Origin: Bradyrhizobium sp. SRL28
Lineage (GTDB): Bacteria; Pseudomonadota; Alphaproteobacteria; Rhizobiales; Xanthobacteraceae
NCBI RefSeq assembly: GCF_018596315.1
Contig: NZ_JAHEAG010000017.1
Coordinates: 62,001-126,000 of the forward strand
Direction of reading: 5' to 3'
Length of the DNA: 64,000 bases
Position 1 is the stretch's first letter, and each line of letters starts with the position of its first letter. Positions 34,440 to 42,901 of this stretch are shown here, in pieces. Both the position numbers and the translations under genes were made by a program. The notes below the pieces were generated by a model. The model made no database searches, was not told the DNA's origin, and saw nothing but the letters and a program-made list of their open reading frames with translations.

Positions 34440-36686
34440 ATGACAGCCAATCGCAAGAGCCGCGTTGCGAGCAAGACCCGCAAGGACATTCTGCGATTCG
34501 CGCCGAACTTCACTGCCTATGTACTTCCTCCCGATGTGGTCTGCCTCTATTCCGAGGATCGCAAATTTTTTCTGCACGGCGATCTATATTGTGCGGTGGC
34601 CACGTCGATCGGAAAAAATGGAAAGTCTGCGCCAGAGATCGTTCGCCAGCTTTCGAAGAGCTTTCCGACCGACAATATTGAGGAAGCGATCAAGCGGCTG
34701 CTTGAGCGCCGATACGTGGTTGCAGGAACGTCGTACGCATTCGATGGCGCCGTCGCTGGATATTGGGCGAGCCTCGGCCTGCCTCTCGAGGTCGCGGAAC
34801 AGAATCTCCGCAATTGCCCCGTGCAGGTGGAATCGATCGATGTCAAAGGCGCCAGGGAACTGAGCGCGGCTTTGAGCAAACTCGGCGTTCAAATCGCCAA
34901 GCGTTCGCCCAAGCTCACGATCACGTTGGTGAACGACTATCTCGACCGGCGGCTGGCCGAGATGAACCGGGAGCGCGTGGCCGACAAGACGCCCTGGCTG
35001 CTGGTACAGCCGTCCGGCGTGTTTCCGCTGGTGGGGCCCGTGTTCAAACCGGGCGAGAGCGCCTGCTGGAACTGTCTGTTCGATCGCATGATCCGCAACC
35101 GCGAGATCAAGGGATTCCTCGACCGCGGTCCGGCGCAGGCGGTTGCCGTATCGCCGCTGGTCAACGACAGCGTTGGACACACCGCATTTCACTTCGCCGC
35201 CGTCGAAATCACGAAAGCGATTGCCACGGGCTTTCGCACCGATCTGCGCGATCATATTGCGAGCCTCGATCTGACTGGTGCTGTCATCGCCAAGCACTTT
35301 GTCGCGCGGCGCCCGCAATGTCTCACCTGCGGTAGCAAGAAACTGCAGAGTCCACGCCGGGCGGCGACGTCAATCGAGCTCGCCGAAGGCAGCAAGCTCA
35401 TCATGACCAGCGGTGGATATCGCACCGTGACCTCCCGGGCCACCGTGGCGCGCTTCCGCAAGCATGTAAGCCCGCTGACCGGCGTGGTGACGCGGCTCGA
35501 GCGGATCGAGGTCGATCTGCCGATGAACACCAATTTTTTCGCCTATCACAATTTCTCCGGGCCGGCCCAAAGCGTCGATCAGCTCAGGTCCGGACTGAGC
35601 GGCGGCAGCTTCGGCAAAGGCTCCACGGCCGAGCAGGGCGAGGCCAGCGCGCTGATGGAGGCGATCGAACGCTATTCGGGCATTTTCCAGGGTGACGAGA
35701 TCAGGACGGCGCGCCGCTTTACCGATTTCGCTCCCGGCGACGCCCTTCACCCCAATGACGTCCAGCTTTTCAGCGAAACGCAGTTTCAAAGCAGGCATGA
35801 CCAGCAGCCGGACGATTCACATCCGGTCCCTGAGCCGCTCGATCCCTCGATGAAGACCGAGTGGTCGCCGGTCTGGTCGTTGCGCGACAAGCGTTTCAAA
35901 TATCTTCCGACCGGTCTGCTCTACTTCTTTTATGGCGGCTTCCATACGGACTCCAACGGTTGCGCGGCCGGCAACACCCGCGAGGAAGCCATCGTTCAGG
36001 GCTTCCTCGAACTGATCGAGCGCGATGCCTACGCCATCTGGTGGTACAACAGGGTGCAGCGTGCCGAGCTTGACCTCAAGCAATTCGACGATTCCTATGT
36101 CCGGGATCTGCAATCCCAGTTTGCTGATGCCGGGCGCCGGCTATGGGTGCTCGACGTCACCAGCGATCTCGGCATTCCCACTTATGTGGCGATCATGCAC
36201 TGGATGCAGAACGGCCACGAGAATATCGAGTTCGGTTCCGGCGCGCATTTCGATCGCCGCATAGCCCTGCTGCGTTCGCTCACTGAGCTGACCCAATTCA
36301 TGTCGATTGGCATGATGGGTGGCGGCAGCGGTGAGAAGCCGTCGCTCGATGGTGTCAAGCCGCTGCGTCTGGAAGATTATCCGTTCCTGATCCCGAGCGA
36401 CAATCCGATCGTTCCGCCGGCACCCGACCTCTGGGTTCACGACAACACGCGCGATCAGGTGAATGCCTGTGTCGAGATCGCGACCCGGGCAGGTTACGAT
36501 TTCCTCGTGCTCGACCAGACGCGGCCCGACGTTGAGGTTCCCGTCGTTCGAGTGCTCGTTCCAGGTCTGCGGCATTTCTATCGCCGCTTCGCACCGGGCC
36601 GGCTTTACGATGTTCCCGTGAGGCTTGGATTGCTGGATCGCCCGCGGCTGGAAAGCGAACTCACTCCGTTCCTGCCGCACACCTGA
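34440..36686 (+). CDS. Fused E1-like/YcaO TOMM cyclodehydratase
   Basis: A 748-residue fusion. The N-terminal about 320 residues are the E1-like partner (C protein) that binds the leader; four Cys (C209, C212, C294, C297; CWNC and CLTC) form a probable zinc site. From about residue 345 comes the YcaO domain, which uses ATP to activate the backbone amide and cyclise Cys to thiazoline. ATP-site motifs are intact: S-x3-E-x2-E-R at S403-R411 (SALMEAIER), and NGCAAG at 506-511 with E516-x3-Q520 and ELIER at 524-528. The C-terminus LTPFLPHT only partly matches the Pro-rich end of related enzymes. The ATG at 34440 follows an in-frame GTG. The dehydrogenase follows after 11 bp. Confidence 0.93.
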   Translation: MTANRKSRVASKTRKDILRFAPNFTAYVLPPDVVCLYSEDRKFFLHGDLYCAVATSIGKNGKSAPEIVRQLSKSFPTDNIEEAIKRLLERRYVVAGTSYAFDGAVAGYWASLGLPLEVAEQNLRNCPVQVESIDVKGARELSAALSKLGVQIAKRSPKLTITLVNDYLDRRLAEMNRERVADKTPWLLVQPSGVFPLVGPVFKPGESACWNCLFDRMIRNREIKGFLDRGPAQAVAVSPLVNDSVGHTAFHFAAVEITKAIATGFRTDLRDHIASLDLTGAVIAKHFVARRPQCLTCGSKKLQSPRRAATSIELAEGSKLIMTSGGYRTVTSRATVARFRKHVSPLTGVVTRLERIEVDLPMNTNFFAYHNFSGPAQSVDQLRSGLSGGSFGKGSTAEQGEASALMEAIERYSGIFQGDEIRTARRFTDFAPGDALHPNDVQLFSETQFQSRHDQQPDDSHPVPEPLDPSMKTEWSPVWSLRDKRFKYLPTGLLYFFYGGFHTDSNGCAAGNTREEAIVQGFLELIERDAYAIWWYNRVQRAELDLKQFDDSYVRDLQSQFADAGRRLWVLDVTSDLGIPTYVAIMHWMQNGHENIEFGSGAHFDRRIALLRSLTELTQFMSIGMMGGGSGEKPSLDGVKPLRLEDYPFLIPSDNPIVPPAPDLWVHDNTRDQVNACVEIATRAGYDFLVLDQTRPDVEVPVVRVLVPGLRHFYRRFAPGRLYDVPVRLGLLDRPRLESELTPFLPHT

Positions 36687-36697
36687 AAGGGTCTTTC

Positions 36698-38155
36698 GTG
36701 CGCGCTCCCCGGAAAAAGCCGACCAGGAAGATCGCGCCCGTCATCACCGCCCGATTGAACGGTCATTTCTCCCTGCAGATGCAGGCGGACGGGAGCATCA
36801 CTGCCTTCGTGGACGGTTATTCCGTCAATCTGGGACAATTGAGCACGGCCGCGATGGAGCGCGCGCGAAATCTGACCGACGGCCTGCCGCTCGCGTCCTT
36901 TGCCGGCAAGAGCGCGATCGCGAGGGAAATCGACGTCCTGATACATCGACTGGCGCGGCACGGGCTGCTCGAATATCGCCTGTCCTTTCAGCGTGACGAG
37001 CAGGTCCTCGTGGCCATCGAACCCCAGGTCCCTGAGTACTGGCCGCAACGCGCAAAGCTCGGCGATAGTGACACCGTCGTGTTGTCGCGCTTTGCCAATC
37101 TGCGCCGGCGTGGCAACGAGATGGTACTGGAATCGCCGCGCGCCGGCGCGCTGTTTCGAATTGGCGATCCCGCCATTGCCGCCACCCTCGCTGCGCTGTC
37201 GCGGCCTCACAAGATCAGCGGGCTTCGCCGCCACGCGGCCGCCTTCAACCTCGATCTGCTCGAACTGCTGCTGGATAGCCAGTTCCTGCTCAAGCTCAAT
37301 GCGAAAAGCGGCGACGGCCTTCGGGTGAATGAAGGCGACGGCAATCTCGTTCTCTGGGATTTCCATGATCTCGTGTTTCACACGCGGAGCACCGAGGGCC
37401 GACAAGCCAATCCGGTTGGCAGCACCTTCGCCTATGCAAGGGTCGTTTCACCGCTGCCCGCGGTGCGTCCGCCCTGGCCCGGCAAGAAGATCGACCTGCG
37501 CAAACTCCTCACCTCGGATCCGATCTCGCCCTTCGCAAAGCTGTTGCGCGAACGCCATTCAGTACGAGATTTCGATGACGAGAATCCAGTCACGCTCGCC
37601 GAACTCGCGCAGTTCCTGGACACCGCAGCCCGCGTCCTGTCGGAATGGAAGAGCGACGCGAATTTCGCAGGCAGTCCTGAGATCACCTACAGCACAAGAC
37701 CCTATCCTTCGGCCGGCAGCGCGTACGAACTGGAATTGTATCTGGCGGTTTCGAACTGCGAGGGGCTTGCACGCGGACTTTACCACTACGACGCGGGCGG
37801 CCACGCGCTGGTAGCGATCGGCGTCTCAGCACAGCAACTCCAGGCGCTTTCGGCGGCAGCCGAGTTTGCCATGGACGCATCGGGTCCGCCGCAGGTCCTG
37901 ATCACGATATCAGCGCGTTTTGGACGGATCTCCTGGAAATACAGCTCGATCGCATACTCGCTGATCCTGAAGAATGTCGGCAGCATGATCCAGACGTTTT
38001 ACCTGGCGGCGACCGATATGGGCCTTGGTGGCTGCGCCATCGGCACCAGCAACATCGATCTGTTTGCAAAAATGACGGGGCTCGAATTCCACGTGGAGGG
38101 TCCGGTCGGTCAATTCGCGCTCGGACGCGGCAAGAAGCTGGAGGCCCCAGGCTAG
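36698..38155 (+). CDS. SagB-type FMN-dependent azoline dehydrogenase
   Basis: A 485-residue protein starting at a GTG 11 bp after the cyclodehydratase stop, hence co-translated. The C-terminal about 220 residues are a nitroreductase-fold SagB domain: RERHSVRDFDDENP (FMN phosphate contacts), YPSAGSAYELELYLAV, the Lys-Tyr pair K414-Y415 in SWKYSSIAYSLILKNVG, and LGGCAIG. It oxidises thiazolines to thiazoles. The N-terminal about 200 residues (with winged-helix-like segments such as LIHRLARHGLLEYRL) are longer than in minimal SagB proteins and may bind the leader. No transport or peptidase gene follows. Confidence 0.92.
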   Translation: MRAPRKKPTRKIAPVITARLNGHFSLQMQADGSITAFVDGYSVNLGQLSTAAMERARNLTDGLPLASFAGKSAIAREIDVLIHRLARHGLLEYRLSFQRDEQVLVAIEPQVPEYWPQRAKLGDSDTVVLSRFANLRRRGNEMVLESPRAGALFRIGDPAIAATLAALSRPHKISGLRRHAAAFNLDLLELLLDSQFLLKLNAKSGDGLRVNEGDGNLVLWDFHDLVFHTRSTEGRQANPVGSTFAYARVVSPLPAVRPPWPGKKIDLRKLLTSDPISPFAKLLRERHSVRDFDDENPVTLAELAQFLDTAARVLSEWKSDANFAGSPEITYSTRPYPSAGSAYELELYLAVSNCEGLARGLYHYDAGGHALVAIGVSAQQLQALSAAAEFAMDASGPPQVLITISARFGRISWKYSSIAYSLILKNVGSMIQTFYLAATDMGLGGCAIGTSNIDLFAKMTGLEFHVEGPVGQFALGRGKKLEAPG

Positions 38156-38227
38156 AGCACGATATTTCTCGAAAGGCGGTACCCACTTGTCCGCCAGCCG
38201 CCGAGCTCTCGTAGGACGCTAGGTGTG

Positions 38228-38302
38228 AACCTATAAATTCAGAGTGGCCGGCGGGCGTCTGCTTGGGTGCGTATTTCCGGACTCAAGCCGGACATCGCGT
38301 GA
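38228..38302 (+). repeat. About 75-bp direct repeat, copy 3 (right flank of LAP region)
   Basis: It runs AACCTATAAATTCAGAGTGG to GCCGGACATCGCGTGA, the direct-orientation partner of 31452-31525. It begins 73 bp after the dehydrogenase stop and lies just before the convergent TAXI gene. Confidence 0.8.
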
Positions 38303-38343
38303 ATCGCGGTGCCGCGGTGTGTCGCGACTTCGCGGTGTGTCGC

Positions 38344-39666
38344 CTAGGCCGCGGAGGCAACTGTGGGTCTCCTAGCGATCAATGTGCGTCGGTCGTGAAT
38401 CAAGCTCTCCAGCCGGTGGGCTGCCACGTTCAGTGTGGCATCATCCACCGCGCTCTCGTCTCCGGCAGCGGATTTGGCGCGTTCCGCCTTTAGAATGCGG
38501 TCGATTTCTTCTTCGATATCCGACAGCTCAGCCTCAGCTTCGACTTTCCGGATCCGGCGCGCCAGGGCATAGAGAGAATCGAGTGGACCTTCGGTCGCGC
38601 GGTTGCGGACGCCCAGGAATTTCCACGCCGCCGCAAGCAGGGTGGCAGCGCCACCCAATACCATCGGCGTCAAATAGATCCAGTTGCCGTATTCATCCAT
38701 GAAGCTCTGCGTGGTGCTGTTGTAGACGGCCGCTGCGCCAGGGTGCAGCGGAAGGTAAGCATCCTGATCGGTGCTGGGCGCGGTGATCTGCGCGAAAATC
38801 GGCTGCTCGCGCAGAAGATTCCTGCGCGCGCTCATGATCGCCTGCGTGAGGCTGGTTACCAGATCAGTGCCGAGCTTCTTTTGCGCAACCAGGTATAGTG
38901 AGGTCCTTAGGGTCGTCAGGTCATCTTCCGGGATCGGCGGCGATCCCCGCAGCGTGCCCTTCGGGACGTCGAAACTTTCAAAGGCACGTTGGGCCTCTGC
39001 AATTGCTGCCGCGGACTCGATTGGGATCAGTATCGGGACCTTCTTATTGTCGAGCTGAAAAAATCCGCGAGCGAGCGAGAGGTATTTTTGGGTGAGCGGG
39101 ATCGTGACGAGCAGGGCACCGACCTGTTTTGACTGAACGGCTTGCCGGACTTCCGTCAAAGCAAGGTTCTTGAATACAACTTTTGCGCTCGTCAGATCAT
39201 ATTCCTTAGTCAACGCGTCGACAATTTTGGTGTTCACTGCTCCGCCGACCACGCCGACCGTGCGTCCCTTCAGGTTGCCCATGCTGCCGATGGACGATCC
39301 CGGCGGCGCGATGATCAGTACGACCATATGGCTGACGACGACAACGGCTTGCGCCTGCGACAAGTCACCGACATCGCCGCGAACCACGGCGAGATCGACC
39401 TTACCCGCGGAGAAGGCGTTGGCGGCCTCAAGCGCGGTGCCGCTCTCGATAACCGTGAGCCGCACCGGCGCGTTCGTCGAAACGAACTCGCCCGCCATCG
39501 CTGACATTGCCTTGGCGGCCTCGCCGTCGATCGAGCCGACCGCCACGGTCAGCGTTACCGGGCGATTGTAGTACCGATAGCCAAGGAGAGCTGCGCCTGC
39601 CGCAAAGGCGACGACGCCGGCAAGCAGGAAAAAGCGAAGCCAGAGCGGCAATTTTATCGACATCAT
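38344..39666 (-). CDS. TAXI-family TRAP transporter solute receptor
   Basis: A 440-residue protein with an N-terminal membrane anchor (LRFFLLAGVVAFAAGAALLG), a TAXI solute-binding domain (TVAVGSIDGEAAKAMSAMAG, MGNLKGRTVGVVGGAVNT) and, unusually, a second span near residue 340 (WIYLTPMVLGGAATLLAAAW) followed by a coiled-coil tail. This variant is membrane-anchored at both ends. The paired membrane permease is not in the window. The ATG at 39666 is preceded by AGGAAGG, which itself is part of a cyclase-gene remnant. Confidence 0.85.
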   Translation of the reverse strand: MMSIKLPLWLRFFLLAGVVAFAAGAALLGYRYYNRPVTLTVAVGSIDGEAAKAMSAMAGEFVSTNAPVRLTVIESGTALEAANAFSAGKVDLAVVRGDVGDLSQAQAVVVVSHMVVLIIAPPGSSIGSMGNLKGRTVGVVGGAVNTKIVDALTKEYDLTSAKVVFKNLALTEVRQAVQSKQVGALLVTIPLTQKYLSLARGFFQLDNKKVPILIPIESAAAIAEAQRAFESFDVPKGTLRGSPPIPEDDLTTLRTSLYLVAQKKLGTDLVTSLTQAIMSARRNLLREQPIFAQITAPSTDQDAYLPLHPGAAAVYNSTTQSFMDEYGNWIYLTPMVLGGAATLLAAAWKFLGVRNRATEGPLDSLYALARRIRKVEAEAELSDIEEEIDRILKAERAKSAAGDESAVDDATLNVAAHRLESLIHDRRTLIARRPTVASAA

Positions 39667-39769
39667 GCGTGCCTTCCTCGTCGGCACCCATCAAACAGCT
39701 GTAGCCCGCGACATCCACGGCCAGGATAGCTGCCAGCCGCGCTGCGCGCTCGCTCCTCGATACACACGC
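39667..39769 (-). pseudogene. Remnant of an adenylate/guanylate cyclase N-terminus
   Basis: The minus strand reads RSERAARLAAILAVDVAGYS, then CLMGADEEGTH. This is the typical start of rhizobial class III cyclases, beginning with ERRLAAILA and the DVAGYSRLMGADEEGT motif that holds the first metal-binding Asp. A stop lies upstream (39770), no start codon is available, and the frame leaves the cyclase sequence exactly where the TAXI gene begins, so only about 34 codons survive. Confidence 0.75.
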
Positions 39770-39955
39770 TTAAGCTCGTGGCAAATCGAATGGTGTATAT
39801 CAGAAACGCCGGCCGATGTCGCGCCATGCCAAAGTCCGAAACGGGGTCATCAGCGACGATTTGTCAGGTGCGCAGCATGTCCGGTTCAGAGGAAATCTCG
39901 GAAATGCCGATTGTCCTGTTTTCAAGCGCCGAAACCGGAGCCTCGAATTTGAATG

Positions 39956-40106
39956 GGCTGCGATAAACTGAGCGGACCGTTCTTCAACAAGATCAAGCAA
40001 TGTCGGCGTGTCGCGACGGGATACGACAAACCCACAGCCAACTATCTGGCCTTCATCAAGCCCGCATCAATCCGAATTTGGCTGCGTACAAATGAGTCCA
40101 CGTCCT
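39956..40106 (+). pseudogene. IS5-family transposase C-terminal remnant
   Basis: The translation FFNKIKQCRRVATGYDKPTA followed by NYLAFIKPASIRIWLRTNES matches the very conserved end of IS5-type DDE transposases. The catalytic part is missing and no inverted repeats were identified. The stretch between this and the cyclase remnant (39770-39955) shows nothing else. Confidence 0.75.
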
Positions 40107-40112
40107 TGAGCA

Positions 40113-40143
40113 TAAAAAAGCAGCGGGCCCGTTGGCCCGCTGC
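40113..40143 (-). terminator. Intrinsic terminator of the 40166-40606 gene
   Basis: On the minus strand a 10-bp perfect stem (GCAGCGGGCC / GGCCCGCTGC) with a 4-base loop is followed by six T residues, 23 bp after the stop of the minus-strand gene. Confidence 0.88.
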
Positions 40144-40165
40144 GCATCATTTCGGATGATGATTG

Positions 40166-40606
40166 TTACTGCTTGCTGGCCGGTGCGTTATCGGCCGGCG
40201 GCGTGGTCGCCTTGTTCATGTCCGTGCTCGGCTCAGCCGGAGCCGCCGGGCGGCTGGGGGCTGCGCCCGTGGTGGTGCCTGGCTGGCTGTTAGTGCGGGG
40301 CGTTACGTCACGCATGCCCGGAGGCGCCGCAGGGTTGGCCGGCTGCGTCTGTGCCGTCTGGTTGGGTGGTGTGGTGCCTGCCTGGTTTACGGTCGTGTTG
40401 TTAAGGCCATAGAACAGGGCGCCCAGCACCACGGCGATGGCGACGGCGAACATGGCGACCTTGCCGCCACTGGGAGAACCCTCGGCGGCGAGGCCGGGAT
40501 CGGCTTGCAACTCATTGTCCAGACTGTTGAGGCGGGCCTGATGTCGGATTTCTTCCTCGCTCAGGCCGGCGCGGTAGGGATCGTTCGGATTGGGTTGGTA
40601 TGCCAT
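40166..40606 (-). CDS. Single-span membrane protein with Pro/Thr-rich tail
   Basis: A 146-residue protein: a charged N-terminus (MAYQPNPNDPYRAGLSEEEI), one membrane span (VAMFAVAIAVVLGALFYGL, residues 50-68) and a low-complexity Pro/Ala/Thr tail that is probably periplasmic. Proteins like this are common in Bradyrhizobium; the function is unknown. A strong terminator follows. Confidence 0.75.
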   Translation of the reverse strand: MAYQPNPNDPYRAGLSEEEIRHQARLNSLDNELQADPGLAAEGSPSGGKVAMFAVAIAVVLGALFYGLNNTTVNQAGTTPPNQTAQTQPANPAAPPGMRDVTPRTNSQPGTTTGAAPSRPAAPAEPSTDMNKATTPPADNAPASKQ

Positions 40607-40741
40607 GATTGGGTTCCTCCGTTAGCGCCCCAGAGTAAGCGGGAAGACAATGGTTGGCGGGACCGGATGTTCCGCGCCAATGTTGCAACCCCGTAATGTT
40701 GGAACCGATGATTCCCTAGAGTTCCCAATGTGAGGTTTGCC

Positions 40742-41383
40742 ATGTGGAGCCTGCCGCCCGGCGATACCGTCCTGCATTTGCTGTCTTATGTGGCGCTGAC
40801 TGCGCAGGCGATGACTGCCGCACTTGCGGCGGGCCGGCGCAGCATGGACTGGGCCGGTGTATGCATGCTCGGCTGCATTACTGCGCTTGGCGGCGGCACC
40901 ATCCGCGACGTGTTGCTCGGGCACTATCCGCTGGTCTGGGTGCAGAACCCTTCCTATCTCGCGCTGACGGCGGTGGCGGCATTCGCCACCATCCTGATCG
41001 CGCGGCATGTGCACCGGCTCAACACGGCGTTTCTGGTGCTCGATGCGATCGGGCTCGTGGTCTTCACCATGGCCGGCTGCGACGTCGCCTGGCAGATGAA
41101 TGCCCCGCTGCCGATCGTGATCGTCGCGGGCATGATCACCGGCTGCGCCGGCGGCGTGCTGCGCGATATTCTCTGCAACGACGTGCCGTTGTTGTTTCGC
41201 GCCGAACTCTACGCCAGCGTCTCCGTCGTGACCGGATTGTTCTACGCCACCGCCTTCGGACTCAATCTCAATGACCAGCTCTGGACCGCCCTGACATTTG
41301 CGCTCGGTCTCACGCTGCGGCTGCTGGCGATCCGCTATAAATGGGAGATGCCGAAATTCGTGTTCAATGGCGAGCAGCGCTGA
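40742..41383 (+). CDS. TRIC-type cation channel family protein (UPF0126)
   Basis: A 213-residue protein with seven hydrophobic segments arranged as two repeats, each with the Gly-rich motif (GGGTIRDVLLG and GGVLRDILCND) that kinks the pore helices in the trimeric intracellular cation channel fold. Bacterial members conduct monovalent cations. The ATG at 40742 starts just before the first span. Confidence 0.88.
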   Translation: MWSLPPGDTVLHLLSYVALTAQAMTAALAAGRRSMDWAGVCMLGCITALGGGTIRDVLLGHYPLVWVQNPSYLALTAVAAFATILIARHVHRLNTAFLVLDAIGLVVFTMAGCDVAWQMNAPLPIVIVAGMITGCAGGVLRDILCNDVPLLFRAELYASVSVVTGLFYATAFGLNLNDQLWTALTFALGLTLRLLAIRYKWEMPKFVFNGEQR

Positions 41384-41399
41384 GCAGATCGCCGCGAAG

Positions 41400-42647
41400 C
41401 TATTTTACCCTGCGTGCTTTCGCGACCTGATCCGCCGTGACCAGCGGCGCCGCATTGCCCCAGGCGTTGCGGATGTAGTTCGTCACGTCGGCAATCTGCT
41501 GGTCGGTCATCTTCGCGGCATAGCCCGGCATCGATCCCTTGTTGGGCGCGCGGGGCGTCGTCACGGTTTCTGCGCCGTCGAGAATGATGCGCAGCGCACT
41601 GGTGGCATCGGCCGATTGCAGATTGGCGTTGCCGGGCAGCGGTGGGTAGATCCGCGGCGCACCTGATCCATCCTCTTCATGGCAGGCGATGCAGGCGCCA
41701 TTGTAGAGCTTTTCGCCGGCGGCCATTTGCGCCGGCGGGGGCGGGGTGACCTTCGGCTCCGGCGCGCCGGCCGGCAGGTCTTTCAGGTAAACCGCGATGG
41801 CGCGGACATCCGCATCGCTCATCTTTGAGGTCGAATTGACCACGACCTCCGACATCAATTCGCCGGCATGGCTCTTGCCGTTGCGGCCGCTCTGCAGATA
41901 TTCAGCGATGTCTTCCACGCTCCAGGATTTCAGGCCGCTGCGCTCGGCGGCGTCCAGCCGCGGCGCGAACATGCCGGCGACCCGCCCGCCGCCGTAGGCC
42001 TGGCCGCGTCTGTCCGCACCGAACATGTTCTTCGGTGTATGGCAGGCGCCGCAATGGCTGACGCCCTCGACCAGATATCGCCCCCGATTCCACTCCGCAC
42101 TCTTCTGCTGATCGGGCATCAGGATGCCGGGCTTGAAGAACAGCCAGTTCCAGCCGCGCATAACAAAGCGATAGTTGAACGGAAAGCGCAGCTCCGGCGA
42201 GCGGGGCTCGTTTCGCACCGGCGCCAGCGTCGCCAGATAAGCGCGGATTGCAAAGATGTCCTGCCGCGTCAGCTTGGTGAAGTTCGGATAGGGGAAGGCC
42301 GGGTAATAGCGCGAGCCGTCACGCGCCACGCCGAACCGTAACGCGCGGTAGAACGCGTCATCGCTCCACGCGCCTAAGCCGGTCTCGCGGTCAGGCGTCA
42401 GATTGGGCGAGTAGATGCCGCCGAAGGGGGTATCGATCCGCTTGCCGCCGGCGAACGGTTTTGCAGGGTCGGCGGTATGGCAGCTCGCGCAGTCCCCGGC
42501 GTCGGTCAGCGCCTTGCCGCGGGCGATATCCTCAGGCGTCGGCGGTTCGCTCCTGGACAGGGCATGGCCTTCGGTAACGGCGAACGCAGTGCACAAAAGC
42601 ACGCGAGCGAGAATCGTCCGCATCATCCGGCGTGGTCCCTGCACCAT
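41400..42647 (-). CDS. Triheme periplasmic c-type cytochrome
   Basis: A 415-residue protein with a signal peptide and three heme-binding CxxCH motifs (CASCHT, CGACHT, CIACHE), as in the cytochrome subunits of membrane-bound alcohol, gluconate or sorbitol dehydrogenases. Each heme domain has a distal Met candidate (for example SMPGYAAKMTD). It would pass electrons from a periplasmic dehydrogenase to the respiratory chain; no such dehydrogenase is adjacent. GGAGG supports the ATG at 42647. Confidence 0.88.
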   Translation of the reverse strand: MVQGPRRMMRTILARVLLCTAFAVTEGHALSRSEPPTPEDIARGKALTDAGDCASCHTADPAKPFAGGKRIDTPFGGIYSPNLTPDRETGLGAWSDDAFYRALRFGVARDGSRYYPAFPYPNFTKLTRQDIFAIRAYLATLAPVRNEPRSPELRFPFNYRFVMRGWNWLFFKPGILMPDQQKSAEWNRGRYLVEGVSHCGACHTPKNMFGADRRGQAYGGGRVAGMFAPRLDAAERSGLKSWSVEDIAEYLQSGRNGKSHAGELMSEVVVNSTSKMSDADVRAIAVYLKDLPAGAPEPKVTPPPPAQMAAGEKLYNGACIACHEEDGSGAPRIYPPLPGNANLQSADATSALRIILDGAETVTTPRAPNKGSMPGYAAKMTDQQIADVTNYIRNAWGNAAPLVTADQVAKARRVK

Positions 42648-42901
42648 CTGGCCTCCTGGGGCGTTATAGCGTGAAAGCGGACAGAGGAGGGATGTCATGC
42701 CGTTTCGCGGCGGGGCTCCCGGACGACACAAACCGAAAAGCGGCGCCTTCATTCCCGGCACGAAATTGCGATCTTTGAAAGCGCGGCTCCGAGGGCGAGA
42801 TTTGTAGTGCGTGGCTAAGAAAATCCGACATAGACTGGTTCTAACAAGCTCAGATGACTAGCTAAAAAACAGTCATCCCGATCAAGGCTCAAGAGGGTGC
42901 A

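Noticed and set aside
33944..34577. Pro/His- or Ala-rich antisense frames over the precursor core
   Set aside because: They come from the repetitive core DNA read backwards; the plus-strand frame has the ribosome-binding site and the downstream enzymes.
31452..38302. Considered the bracketed LAP segment as an integrative element with att sites
   Set aside because: There is no integrase, tRNA gene or recombination directionality factor in the window, and the bracketing sequence is a dispersed repeat with a third copy elsewhere.
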